A stretch of 64,000 nt of DNA, taken from the NCBI RefSeq assembly GCF_013256625.1, contig NZ_CP053908.1, forward strand, positions 1,984,001-2,048,000. The letters are read 5' to 3'. The notes beneath the pieces are model-generated. The model saw only the letters and a list, made by a program, of their open reading frames with translations. It was not told the DNA's origin and searched no databases. Below, piece by piece: positions 7,436 to 15,856 of the stretch. Origin of the DNA: Hymenobacter sp. BRD128. GTDB lineage: Bacteria > Bacteroidota > Bacteroidia > Cytophagales > Hymenobacteraceae. The position numbers and the translations under genes were made by a program. Numbering within the stretch: the stretch's first letter is position 1; each line of letters opens with the position of its first letter.

Positions 7436-9421
7436 CTACTCGTCAAAGCCACCTTCGCGCTTCTTGTAGCCGCCGCCATAGCTGCTGCCGCCGCCCTGGC
7501 CACCTTTGTAGCCGCCGCGCTGGTAGCTCCCACCTTGACCACCCTGGCGGTCGCCATAGCTGCTGCCACCACGGCTACCACCGCCCTGGCCGCCTTTGTA
7601 GCCACCGCCGTAGGTGCTGCCACTTTCGCGGCGGTCGCCGTAGCTACCGCCCCGGTTGCCACCGCCGTAGGGCGGGCGGCCACCTTCGCGGCGGTCGCCG
7701 CCACCAAAGCCACCACGGCGCTCACCGCCGAAGCCACCTTCGCGGCGCTCGGGGCGGTTGGTGCCTTCCTCTTTAGCAGCAGCGTCCTGCACCGGCGTAG
7801 CGATGCTGAACGTAACCGGCTGGCCCTGGATGCTGGCGCGGCCTAGCTGGCCCACAATCTCTTCGGCAAACTCATTGGGCACTTCTACAAAGCTGAACTT
7901 ATCGTAGAGCGCAATGTCGCCGACTTTGTTGCCGGGCAGGTTAGTGCTTTCCGAAATCAAATCCACTACATCGCGGGGGTGCAGGCGGTCCTTCTTGCCC
8001 ATGCTGATGAAGAGGCGCGTGTAGCCGGGGCGGCTAGCGCCTTTCTCGCGGCTGGCATCGAGGCTTTGCTCGTTGCGCTTATCCTCTTTCATCGTCATCT
8101 TGAGCAGCGCAGCCGCGATGTCGAGCGAGGTAATATCCTCGCTCTGGTCGAGCAGGCGCTGCACGCGGCCAATGTACTTGTCGAGGCCGCCTTTGTCCAC
8201 CACCTCTTTAATCTGGTTGAGGAACAGCGTGGTTTTCACCTCCGATACGTCGGCAAACGACGGCACCTGGGCCAGCTTGATGTCGGCCTTGGTGAAGCGC
8301 ATGATGTCGCGCAACTTGTAGATGTCGCGGCCGCTCACGAAGGTGAAGGCGCGGCCATTTTTGCCGGCGCGGCCCGTGCGGCCGATGCGGTGCACGTAGT
8401 ATTCTTCGTCGGCGGGCAGGTCGTAGTTGAATACGGCCTCCACGTTATCTACGTCGATACCGCGGGCCGCTACGTCGGTAGCCACCAGGATTTCGAGCGT
8501 GTTTTTGCGGAATTTATCGAGCGTGTTCTGGCGCTGGGCCTGGCTCATATCGCCGTGCAGGCCATCGGCAAAGTAGCCCTTGGCTTGCAGGTCCGATACA
8601 ATCTCATCGACCATACGCTTGGTATTGGCGAAGATGATGGTCGATTTCAGGTTGTACATGTCGAGGATGCGCGTGAGCACGTCCTTCTTCTGCGGGCCGC
8701 GCACCTCGAAGTAGCTCTGCTCGATGTTCGACACCGTCATCTCCTTATGGTTGACCTTCACTACCTGCGGGTCGCGCTGGTATTTTTTGGTCATTTCCAT
8801 AATCGGCTTGCTCATCGTGGCCGAGAAAAATACCGTCTGGCGGTTCTCGGGCATTTTGCTAAGCACAAACTCGATGTCTTCGCGGAAGCCCATGTCGAGC
8901 ATTTCGTCGGCCTCGTCGAGAATGATTTTGGTCGCTTTGTCAAGCTTCAGCGTGCCACGCTCGATGTGGTCCATTACGCGGCCGGGGGTGCCGATGACAA
9001 TCTGCACGCCGCGCTCCAGGGCGCGGAACTGGCGGTCGTAGGACGAACCGCCGTAAATCGGCACCACGGCCAGGCCCTTCTTGTACTTACCCAGCTTCTG
9101 GATTTCGCCCGAAACCTGCACCGCAAGCTCGCGGGTGGGGCAAAGCACAATTACTTGCACGTCACGGCTTTCGCCGTCCACGCCTTCGATGGCGGGAATC
9201 GAGAAAGCAGCCGTTTTGCCGGTACCCGTCTGGGCCTGACCGATTACGTCTTTGCCCGCGAGCAGCACCGGAATGGCGGCCGATTGAATGGGCGAGGCTT
9301 CCTCGTAGCCCATTTCGGTGATGGCGCGCTGTACTTCGGGCGAGAGGTTGAGCTCGTCGAAGCGGATTTTAGCTTTGTCGACGGCCTTAACGGGGGTATT
9401 TTCTACTTGTTCAGTATCCAT
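7436..9421 (-). CDS. DEAD-box ATP-dependent RNA helicase with DbpA-type RNA-binding domain and RGG tail
   Basis: 661 residues. Helicase motifs in order: SPIQSAAIP (Q motif), AQTGTGKTA (motif I), PTRELA, GTPGRV, DEADEMLDMGF (II), SATM (III), ATDVAARGID (V) and HRIGRTGRAG (VI). About residues 480-555 match the DbpA RNA-binding domain (YTRLFISMGKKDRL to FVEVPNEFA). The last 100 or so residues are a Gly/Arg/Tyr-rich low-complexity tail with repeated GGGRR/SYGDR units, expected to be disordered and RNA-binding. Overall closest to DeaD/CsdA-like helicases for ribosome assembly and cold-shock RNA remodelling. Its promoter-like element lies about 240 bases upstream, giving a long leader, as for cold-regulated helicases. 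Confidence 0.93.
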   Translation of the reverse strand: MDTEQVENTPVKAVDKAKIRFDELNLSPEVQRAITEMGYEEASPIQSAAIPVLLAGKDVIGQAQTGTGKTAAFSIPAIEGVDGESRDVQVIVLCPTRELAVQVSGEIQKLGKYKKGLAVVPIYGGSSYDRQFRALERGVQIVIGTPGRVMDHIERGTLKLDKATKIILDEADEMLDMGFREDIEFVLSKMPENRQTVFFSATMSKPIMEMTKKYQRDPQVVKVNHKEMTVSNIEQSYFEVRGPQKKDVLTRILDMYNLKSTIIFANTKRMVDEIVSDLQAKGYFADGLHGDMSQAQRQNTLDKFRKNTLEILVATDVAARGIDVDNVEAVFNYDLPADEEYYVHRIGRTGRAGKNGRAFTFVSGRDIYKLRDIMRFTKADIKLAQVPSFADVSEVKTTLFLNQIKEVVDKGGLDKYIGRVQRLLDQSEDITSLDIAAALLKMTMKEDKRNEQSLDASREKGASRPGYTRLFISMGKKDRLHPRDVVDLISESTNLPGNKVGDIALYDKFSFVEVPNEFAEEIVGQLGRASIQGQPVTFSIATPVQDAAAKEEGTNRPERREGGFGGERRGGFGGGDRREGGRPPYGGGNRGGSYGDRRESGSTYGGGYKGGQGGGSRGGSSYGDRQGGQGGSYQRGGYKGGQGGGSSYGGGYKKREGGFDE

Positions 9422-9660
9422 GTCGGAACGGAATAGGTTGCTGGGCTACCTGGTTTTCCAAAACCTGGGTAGCTTGTGGGGAATGAGACTACGCTCTGAA
9501 AACAGCCGGCTCAACAGCGGCGGCGCTTCTTCCCCCTCAACCTTCCTACTAACGACAAGGCGGAAAAAATACGACCGATAAAACGGGAAACTACTCGGCA
9601 GCCAACTACTTACTCGGGGCCACCCCGGCCACTCAATGGGACCGTTCTCAAATGCGGGTG

Positions 9661-9668
9661 CAAAGGTA
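9661..9668 (-). promoter_or_regulatory. TACCTTTG -7 element, probable helicase promoter
   Basis: On the minus strand the sequence reads TACCTTTG, a full match to TAnnTTTG. It lies about 240 bases upstream of the helicase start, so the mRNA would have a leader of roughly 230 bases. The region 9422-9660 contains no gene. Confidence 0.45.
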
Positions 9669-9714
9669 CGGATTTTATTTGGAAAAGGCTAATTCTGCAA
9701 ATAAAATCTCTGGT

Positions 9715-9790
9715 CCTGCTGACGAAGAAAGCATCTCGCTCGCGCCATTGGAGTTGGTAACCCTGGCGAGATGCTTCCTTCGTCAGCAGG
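9715..9790. repeat. Imperfect palindrome of the GACGAAG..GCATCT family
   Basis: 25-base arms CCTGCTGACGAAGAAAGCA.. and ..TGCTTCCTTCGTCAGCAGG pair with one mismatch around a 26-base centre. The arm sequence GCTGACGAAG(G/A)AAGCATCT recurs at 59611-59630, and related GCTTCGGCAAGC palindromes occur at about 31024-31082 and 39795-39853. It sits between the helicase promoter and the cold-shock gene terminator. Confidence 0.75.
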
Positions 9791-9821
9791 GCAACGACTG
9801 TCAACGAGTCTGGCCAAGCCA

Positions 9822-9856
9822 CAAAAAAAGCGCCCTCCCGCGTGGGAAGGCGCTTT
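9822..9856 (-). terminator. Terminator of cold-shock gene
   Basis: Read on the minus strand: AAAGCGCCTTCCCACGCGGG.. with stem AAAGCGCC(T)TCCC / GGGAGGGCGCTTT followed by a run of T. It lies 27 bases after the cold-shock stop codon. Confidence 0.8.
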
Positions 9857-9882
9857 CTGCTAGCACGAAAGGTGCGCGTTGC

Positions 9883-10080
9883 TTAGAGCAGCGACACTTT
9901 AACGGCGTTCGGGCCTTTACGGCCTTGGGCTTCTTCGTACTGAACTTTGTCTTTTTCTTGTAGCGTCTTGGCGTCTACTAGGTCGGTGACGTGGACGAAG
10001 ATGTCTTGGCCAGTCTCGTCGTTTTTGATGAAACCAAAGCCTTTGGTCTCATTGAAGAATTTTACCGTTCCGGTCGGCAT
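9883..10080 (-). CDS. Cold-shock protein, CspA family
   Basis: 65 residues from the ATG at 10080; the open frame extends nine codons further but the added residues are not part of the family. GTVKFFNETKGFGFI is RNP-1-like and DIFVHVTDL is RNP-2-like, the two nucleic-acid-binding motifs of the cold-shock domain. It binds single-stranded RNA and DNA and acts as an RNA chaperone. A TATCTTTG element about 108 bases upstream implies a leader near 100 bases, as in many cold-shock mRNAs. Its neighbour, the RNA helicase, works on the same kind of substrate. Confidence 0.95.
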   Translation of the reverse strand: MPTGTVKFFNETKGFGFIKNDETGQDIFVHVTDLVDAKTLQEKDKVQYEEAQGRKGPNAVKVSLL

Positions 10081-10187
10081 AATAAAAAAAAGTTTGGGTG
10101 TCGTCAAAGCCCGGTGGCAAGCTGGGGACCTTGGATGCTAACACACCGGAGCGGACCGGAACAGCACCACAGAGCCTTGAGTTGCGC

Positions 10188-10195
10188 CAAAGATA
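10188..10195 (-). promoter_or_regulatory. TATCTTTG -7 element, probable cold-shock gene promoter
   Basis: Minus-strand TATCTTTG matches TAnnTTTG. It leaves a leader of about 100 bases before the cold-shock start codon at 10080. No TTG sits at ideal -33 spacing. Confidence 0.45.
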
Positions 10196-10234
10196 GACAA
10201 AATCCCCGAACTTCGTCTATCTCCAAAAAAAGTT

Positions 10235-10666
10235 ATGGATACCCCCCTAACCCCTAGCCACGCTTATACTCACACCTTTACCGTCGAGGCTAGCGACATC
10301 GACCAGCTCGGCCACGCCAACAACGTGGCCTACGTGCGCTGGGTGCAGGACGTGGCCGCCGCCCACTGGCACCACCTCTACCCGCCCACGGCCGAGCTAC
10401 CGCCCCAGGTGTGGGTGGTGCAGGAGCACCGTGTGCGCTACCTGCGCTCGGCCTACGCTGGCGACGAGCTGCGCCTCAGCACCTGGGTAGCCGACGTGAA
10501 AGGCGCCAGCTCGAAGCGCCTAACCCGCATCGAGCGCGTGGCCGATGGGCAGTTGCTGTGTGCCGCCGAAACGCAGTGGGTGCTGCTAGATGGAGCTAGC
10601 GGGCGGCCGGTGCGGGTGCCGGGGGAAGTGGCGGAGCGGCTGTTAGGCACCTCTGCGCTTCATTAA
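10235..10666 (+). CDS. Acyl-CoA thioesterase, 4HBT hotdog fold (YbgC/FadM-like)
   Basis: 143 residues, one hotdog domain. ASDIDQLGHANNVAYVRWVQD carries the Asp-x-x-x-x-x-His-x-x-N-x-x-Y signature of the 4-hydroxybenzoyl-CoA thioesterase family; the Asp near residue 20 is the expected catalytic residue. Family members hydrolyse acyl-CoA or acyl-ACP thioesters. The natural substrate is not evident. Its last 24 bases overlap the end of the convergent membrane-protein gene at 10643, so the two transcripts are antisense at their 3' ends. Confidence 0.88.
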   Translation: MDTPLTPSHAYTHTFTVEASDIDQLGHANNVAYVRWVQDVAAAHWHHLYPPTAELPPQVWVVQEHRVRYLRSAYAGDELRLSTWVADVKGASSKRLTRIERVADGQLLCAAETQWVLLDGASGRPVRVPGEVAERLLGTSALH

Positions 10667-11071
10667 AGACAGCAGCGTTTCTAGCCTGCTTTTTTCAAAA
10701 CCTTTGCGGGTATCGGCAAGCCCAATTAATTGATTCTCGCGAAAAATTTTGAGTACGTAATAAGGCGAGCCTACTACTCTATTAAACTTGAGAACTTCAC
10801 CATTTAGGTCGGCCAACTGGTACGTTTGCCAACTTTTACTACTTGAGCCTCCATATAGTATATCAAGTCTTTTACCTTGTATTTTGAGTGTCTGGACCCG
10901 CCGCTCGCTGAACACTATTATTAGAAGAGCAGCTTCAATAATTAAAAAGCCGACAAGCGCAACAGCCCTATTTATTTGGAAGAATGATGAAGCAAAAAAA
11001 AGGCTTCCAAGAACCAAGCTATAATTCGTAGCTCTCTGGGAGGCCGTGTCTTCGCTTTTTATTGTCAGCAT
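10643..11071 (-). CDS. Hypothetical membrane protein with PH-like C-terminus
   Basis: 142 residues. Two hydrophobic segments (about residues 18-34 and 36-54) form a probable membrane hairpin. The rest, LKIQGKRLDILYGG to ENQLIGLADTRKG, is strand-rich and could be a small PH-like domain. No family recognised. Composition is more AT-rich than both neighbours, which hints at recent acquisition or weak constraint. The ATG at 11071 is 29 bases from the divergent helicase-nuclease start, so the two share a very short promoter region. Confidence 0.6.
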   Translation of the reverse strand: MLTIKSEDTASQRATNYSLVLGSLFFASSFFQINRAVALVGFLIIEAALLIIVFSERRVQTLKIQGKRLDILYGGSSSKSWQTYQLADLNGEVLKFNRVVGSPYYVLKIFRENQLIGLADTRKGFEKSRLETLLSLMKRRGA

Positions 11072-11100
11072 AATTTAAACGTTATTCTCTAAAAGTTTTA

Positions 11101-13449
11101 ATGCCAGCCCCCTTCCGAATCTATTCCGCGTCTGCCGGCTCCGGCAAGACGTACCAATTAACGAAAGAGTACCTGAAGCTGGCGCTGGGCTACCCGCAGC
11201 CGGCCGACCCCACGGGCGAGCGGGTGTACAAGGCCGATTATTTTAAGAGTATTCTGGCGATAACCTTCACCAACGACGCGGCGGGCGAGATGAAGGAGCG
11301 CATTGTGAGCGCGCTGCGGCGCTTCACGCAAGCTATTGACGATAAGCCCGATGCCCTGCTGGTGGAGGTAGCCGCCGAACTGGCCCAGGAAAACCAATTG
11401 CCGCCCCACCTGCGCACACCCGCCGAGTGGCAGCAGGAAGTGCGGCGGCGGGCGGCGGCCACGTTTCGGCTGGTGCTCTACCACTACGCCGACTTTGCGG
11501 TAAGCACCATCGACTCGTTTGTGCAGCGCATCGTCACGGCTTTCACGCGCGAGCTGGGGCTACCCGCCACCTTCGAGGTGGAGCTGGATACCGACAGCGT
11601 GCTGCGCTCGGCGGTGGCCGCGCTCATCGACAAGGTGAACCGCGACGCGGATAGCAAGCTGCTGAGCCAGACCCTGGCCGACTACGCGCTGGGCCAGGCC
11701 GAGCAGGGCCGCAACTGGAACAAGCTGCCCGACGAGCTGCTGGATTTCGGCCGGGCGCTCTTCAACGAGAGCGTGCACGAGGCCGTGGCCCAGCTGGGCC
11801 AGAAAACGATGGCCGACTTCCGGGCGCTCGACCAGGAAATCCGCACCCGGCAGCAGGAAGCCGAAGCGGCAGTGCAGGCCCAGGCCGACCGCGCACTGGC
11901 CGTGCTGGCGGCGGCCGGCATTGAGGCCGAGCACCTGGCTAGCGGTAGCAGCGGCATTTACGGGCATTTCACGAAGTGGGAGCGCTGGCTGAGTCCGCCC
12001 GAAAAAGACGCGCTGTTTCCGACCGCCACGGCCCGCAAAACGATAGAAAGCGGCAAATGGTGGAGCGAGAAAGGCAAGAAAGCCGGCCTGGTGCCCGCCA
12101 TCGAAGCCGCCCAGCCGGCGCTGGAAGACGCCTTTGGCGAATTGCTGGCCCTGCGCGAAAAATACTTACCCGGCTACGTGCTGCTGGGCGCGGTGCAGCC
12201 GTTTTTATTTCACGCCTCACTGCTGAGCGAATTAAATAAATTAGTAGAGGAAATCAGCCGCGAACGCAACGTGGTGCTAATTTCGGAATTTAACCGGCGC
12301 ATTGCGGCGATTGTGCTCAACGAGCCGGTGCCGTTTATTTACGAGCGGCTGGGCGAGAAATACCGGCACTTGTTGATTGACGAGTTTCAGGACACGTCCG
12401 TTTTGCAGTGGAATAATTTATTGCCGCTGGTGGAAAATGCGGTGGGTAACGGCGGGCTCTCGCTGGCCGTGGGCGATGCCAAACAGGCTATTTACCGCTG
12501 GCGCGGTGGCGAACTGGAACAAATTCTGCGGCTTTATCAAAACGATACAAACGCACTGGTTGCGCGTGCCCGCGCTGCCGATATGCAGCGGCTACTCACG
12601 GAGCGCTACCAAACCTTGCAGCATAATCTGGAACCACATTCGCTAGCCATTAATTATCGCAGCGAACCGGCGATAATTGGGTTTAATAACAATTTTTTCA
12701 GCTACGTGCGCGAGCGCAGCGGCGAGCACGACGTGGTGCAGGGCATTTTTGAGCCGGGCTTTCGGCAAGAAATGCCAGGGCGCAAGGGTGAATTATTCGA
12801 CAGTGAATTTGACGACCTAGCCGGCCACGTTGAATTGCTTTTTACTAAAGACGATGCGCCGGCCCGGCGCTACGCGCCGGCCAGCGGTTTGTATCTCGAC
12901 GCCCCCCTGCCCGGTTACGCGCCCGAGGCGTTGCTCGACTATGCCGAAAGCACCTGCTACCTGACCTTGCAGCTGGTAGAGCAGGCCCTAGCCGACGGGT
13001 ATTATCTGCGCGACGTGGCGGTATTATGCCGCACACGCTGGCAAAGTCGGCTGCTCGCTAAATTTTTAAAAGAGCGCGGCTTTTCTATCATTTCGGCCGA
13101 TTCGCTAGCCCTCCAATTTGCCGAGGTAGTGAATTTGCTGGTGGCCATAATGCGGGTGCTGCACGAAAGCCACGATACCCTGGCGCAGGCCGAAGCGTTG
13201 CTGCTGATTGACAAAGTAGTGCGCCGGCTAGCCCCTACTCCAGCCCGCGCACGCCACATTGCCGAGGTAGCGAATAATGTAGAAAGCGGCAAGCCATTTT
13301 TTGATGAATTACGCAGCCTGGGATTTGACGTAGACGAGGATAAAACTGGCAATCTTGGACTGTACGAATTAACTGAAAAACTACTAGGCATTTTTGGGTT
13401 GCTCGGGCTAATGCCGAGAGCGACTACTTGTTTCGCTTCCTGGATTTGA
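11101..13449 (+). CDS. AddA/RecB-like UvrD-family helicase, N-terminal part (frame broken at about 13400)
   Basis: 782 residues before a stop caused by a frameshift. Walker A is SASAGSGKT with Lys16, Walker B is LLIDEFQDTS around residues 424-433, and motif III/IV is GDAKQAIYRWRGGE soon after. The sequence matches superfamily 1A UvrD/AddA helicases. The last correct codons read IFGLLG; then the frame slips and ends at a TGA at 13447. The remaining motifs V-VI and the nuclease domain follow immediately in another frame (13428-14612). AddA-type proteins unwind and degrade broken DNA ends to load recombinase. No AddB partner is next to it. Confidence 0.85.
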   Translation: MPAPFRIYSASAGSGKTYQLTKEYLKLALGYPQPADPTGERVYKADYFKSILAITFTNDAAGEMKERIVSALRRFTQAIDDKPDALLVEVAAELAQENQLPPHLRTPAEWQQEVRRRAAATFRLVLYHYADFAVSTIDSFVQRIVTAFTRELGLPATFEVELDTDSVLRSAVAALIDKVNRDADSKLLSQTLADYALGQAEQGRNWNKLPDELLDFGRALFNESVHEAVAQLGQKTMADFRALDQEIRTRQQEAEAAVQAQADRALAVLAAAGIEAEHLASGSSGIYGHFTKWERWLSPPEKDALFPTATARKTIESGKWWSEKGKKAGLVPAIEAAQPALEDAFGELLALREKYLPGYVLLGAVQPFLFHASLLSELNKLVEEISRERNVVLISEFNRRIAAIVLNEPVPFIYERLGEKYRHLLIDEFQDTSVLQWNNLLPLVENAVGNGGLSLAVGDAKQAIYRWRGGELEQILRLYQNDTNALVARARAADMQRLLTERYQTLQHNLEPHSLAINYRSEPAIIGFNNNFFSYVRERSGEHDVVQGIFEPGFRQEMPGRKGELFDSEFDDLAGHVELLFTKDDAPARRYAPASGLYLDAPLPGYAPEALLDYAESTCYLTLQLVEQALADGYYLRDVAVLCRTRWQSRLLAKFLKERGFSIISADSLALQFAEVVNLLVAIMRVLHESHDTLAQAEALLLIDKVVRRLAPTPARARHIAEVANNVESGKPFFDELRSLGFDVDEDKTGNLGLYELTEKLLGIFGLLGLMPRATTCFASWI

Positions 13450-14612
13450 CGTTGGAATTCAGTTTAAAATACGGCAATAATTTAGGTAATTTTCTGACGC
13501 ACTGGGACGAGCGCAAGGGTTCGCTCAGCATCAATGCCCCGGGTGGGGCCGATGCCATTACCATCACGACGGTGCACAAGGCCAAGGGGCTGGCGTATGG
13601 CATTGTTATCGTGCCGTTTGCCGATTGGGCGCTGGTGCCGCGCACCGACACGCTGCTCTGGGGTCGCCTCGAAGCCGGCGCAAAGCCCCTGGCCAACTTA
13701 CCCGACGTGGCCGTGGTGCGTCTCAATAAAACCTTGACTTACACCCCCCTAGCCGAGCAGGATGCCGATGAGCGCGAGAAAACGCTGCTCGACGGCCTCA
13801 ACACGCTTTACGTGGCCTTTACCCGGCCCCGCCATCGGCTCTACATCCTGAGTAAAACGCCCACCGAGCCCAAGAGAACTACCGAAGAATTGCCGCTCAC
13901 GAATGCGGCCGAGCCAGCCGCTTTCCAAAGTCCGGCCCGCGACGTGGCCGACCTACTAGCCGGCTACCTGCGCCACCTCGGCCGCTGGCAGGCCAACACG
14001 ACCAGCTTCGTGCTGAATGCGGGCGCGGCCGCTAGCTCTAAAACCAGTCGCGAACCAACTAAAGCGCCTAATTTTCCGCTGGTAAATTTGGCGTCGACGC
14101 CCTGGGATGAGCGCCTCAAGCTGCGGCGCCATGCCACGACGGTATTTGATTTTGACGAGCAGGAAAAACTGGGGGAACTGAATCGCAAGCTGCACTACGC
14201 GTTGCGTCGCCTGTTGGCGGCCCGCGACCTCGGCCGCACGCTGCGCCAGCTCGTGGCCGAAGGCATTCTCAACCAACAGGAGCGGCCCGAATTAGAAACC
14301 CGCCTGCAAGCAATTCTGAACAACGTGCGGCTAGCTCCGTATTTTGCCGATAATCTGGCCGTGGAAACGGAGCGCGAAATAGTAATAGGAGGCCACACGC
14401 AGCGCGTTTACAAGCCCGACCGCATTGTATTCGGCCCAGGAGCTAGCCGCGCCGAGCAAACGGTGACGATGCTCGATTTTAAGTTGCCGCCACCGCAGGA
14501 CATTCACACAATCCGGCTGCGCGACTACGGCAAATTATTCCGCGAATTAGGGTACGAAGACGTGCGCGGAATAATTTATTATTTTGAGTCGGGAGAGGTA
14601 GTAGAGGTGTAG
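13428..14612 (+). CDS. AddA/RecB-like helicase-nuclease, C-terminal part (same gene as 11101-13449 after -1 shift)
   Basis: The frame can be read back in-sense to about 13401 (ANAESDYLFRFLDL), so it continues the upstream product rather than being a separate gene; the nominal TTG start is not meaningful. It holds helicase motif V (TTVHKAKGLAYGIVIVPF), motif VI (TLYVAFTRPRHRLYIL) and a C-terminal PD-(D/E)xK nuclease: YKPDRIVF and MLDFKLP give the expected Asp...Asp-x-Lys. With the upstream part the intact protein would be about 1,170 residues, a normal AddA/RecB length. The break could be a real mutation, an assembly error in the GC-rich stretch near 13395-13412, or a programmed shift. Confidence 0.8.
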   Translation: MFRFLDLTLEFSLKYGNNLGNFLTHWDERKGSLSINAPGGADAITITTVHKAKGLAYGIVIVPFADWALVPRTDTLLWGRLEAGAKPLANLPDVAVVRLNKTLTYTPLAEQDADEREKTLLDGLNTLYVAFTRPRHRLYILSKTPTEPKRTTEELPLTNAAEPAAFQSPARDVADLLAGYLRHLGRWQANTTSFVLNAGAAASSKTSREPTKAPNFPLVNLASTPWDERLKLRRHATTVFDFDEQEKLGELNRKLHYALRRLLAARDLGRTLRQLVAEGILNQQERPELETRLQAILNNVRLAPYFADNLAVETEREIVIGGHTQRVYKPDRIVFGPGASRAEQTVTMLDFKLPPPQDIHTIRLRDYGKLFRELGYEDVRGIIYYFESGEVVEV

Positions 14613-15158
14613 ATAGCATACTCTAAACTTGCCGGATGAACGCCAACAATTTAATGCTGGCAGCAGTAGGCTCACTATTTCTCAGCAGCGCAGGCCCTGT
14701 GAACGGCGTGAGGGAATTGTGCTCCGATAGCGGCGTGCTAGCGGGAAAAGCAAGCCTGGTGGCAATAATCCTTTTAAACCTGTGCCTAGCTAGCCCACCA
14801 GATTTGTCTGCAGCCGGTAGCGCAACTGCTGCGGGTGCAGGGTATCGATGTAAAGCTGCAGGCGCGAAAAATCACTGCTGACATCGAAGCGCTTTTCGTG
14901 CGGGCGCAGGGGCAGCTCTAATTTAGAAAAGCTTTAGGCGGCGGCTCAGGAAATAGGCTAGCTACGCTAGCGGGCTGCCCTGCCTCACACCCAGCCAGCA
15001 ACATACAACTGACGCATACGAACAGCAAATAAGCGGTTGGCAGGGCGGGCGGCTTTTTGCAGCCGACCACTCAGTAGAAGAACGAGTGGCCCGAACGCGC
15101 CGACGAAAAGCGGCCGCCCGCCCGATACACCAACCTGGTAACCGCGCTGACTCATTGG
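14613..15158. other. Gene-poor stretch with possible decayed sequence
   Basis: No convincing gene. An 81-codon + ORF at 14636-14881 begins with a signal-peptide-like segment just after a weak TAAACTTG element, but the rest is compositionally odd and unlike any family I know. A minus-strand coding-like remnant sits at 14789-14929. A weak C-terminal-like segment is also seen on the minus strand at about 15070-15140. GCTAGC occurs four times here. Confidence 0.5.
14789..14929 (-). pseudogene. Possible C-terminal gene remnant
   Basis: The minus strand translates to ELPLRPHEKRFDVSSDFSRL followed by QLYIDTLHPQQLRYR and a TAG stop at 14789. Codon use is like a real gene, but the frame closes upstream within 15 codons and there is no start. 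It may be the tail of a deleted gene. Family unknown. Confidence 0.3.
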
Positions 15159-15683
15159 CTAGGCCGCGCGCTGGCGCCCATCCAGCAGCGTCTTGATGGC
15201 GCGTATTGCCTCGGGCACGGCTAGCACGGCCGCGGCCGTGGCGGCTACAGTGCTGGCCTGGCAATAGAAGCAGAGCTTTTTGTTTTCCTGCCACTCCTCG
15301 CGGCCCAGCTGCACGTTGGTCACGAGGTCGATGAGGGTTTTGCCAAGCAACGCCACCGGCAGCCAGGGCTGCTGGCTAGCCCGCTCCTGGCCGCCGGCTG
15401 AGGCCAGCATGGCCGTGATACCAGCCGTCACAATCATGGCCGGGGCGTCGGGCATTTGCAGGCGTTTATAGGCGTAATCGGAGGCATCGACCTTGTCGGA
15501 ATTGAACACGGCCAGCGGCGGGTCGGGCAGGTGATGAATAATGCCGGTCTGATAAAGCGTCACAATCTGGCCGGCAGCGGCTGTCACAAACGACAAGCCG
15601 ATTATCCAGCGGCGGCGCGTGAGGTCGGGGCTCTGGCCCAGGCGCAGCTGGCGCGAGAAGTCGGCGGGGGCTAGGGTGTACAT
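15159..15683 (-). CDS. Vitamin K epoxide reductase (VKOR)-like membrane protein
   Basis: 174 residues with about four hydrophobic segments (roughly 26-48, 81-97, 106-124 and 143-160). Cys138-Phe-Tyr-Cys141, placed just before the last membrane helix, matches the CxxC redox centre of VKOR. NSDKVDASDYAYK at 61-73 fits the periplasmic loop that precedes the second helix in VKOR. Bacterial VKOR re-oxidises periplasmic disulfide-forming thioredoxins. The usual fused thioredoxin domain and the upstream loop Cys pair are absent, so it may be a reduced variant. Divergent from the subtilase gene with 173 bases between starts. Confidence 0.7.
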   Translation of the reverse strand: MYTLAPADFSRQLRLGQSPDLTRRRWIIGLSFVTAAAGQIVTLYQTGIIHHLPDPPLAVFNSDKVDASDYAYKRLQMPDAPAMIVTAGITAMLASAGGQERASQQPWLPVALLGKTLIDLVTNVQLGREEWQENKKLCFYCQASTVAATAAAVLAVPEAIRAIKTLLDGRQRAA

Positions 15684-15856
15684 CGGGAAATGGGACAGAA
15701 GAAGGCAAGCAATATGTTGGGCGGTACGCCGGGCCCGTGAGCGGGGTTGTGGCCGGCCGTACTATTGCGGCGGCAAGCCGCCGGGCGCAACACCCGGTGG
15801 CCCTCCCCCGTCTTATAGTCCGGCGACTGCGTTCCGCGTCCCGTTATCTTTTGCTG

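Noticed and set aside
7436..7740. Gly-rich repeat tract taken as tandem DNA repeats or a CRISPR-like array
   Set aside because: The periodicity follows codons for the Gly/Arg/Tyr-rich tail of the helicase; there are no regular spacers.
7979..9436. 485-codon + strand open frame opposite the RNA helicase
   Set aside because: It is a shadow of the helicase in GC-rich DNA: His/Val/Ala-rich translation without any motif, and the minus strand has a complete DEAD-box protein.
14636..14881. 81-codon + strand ORF with a signal-like N-terminus
   Set aside because: No family, odd C-terminal composition, and a coding-like remnant lies on the opposite strand; kept only as part of the gene-poor stretch.
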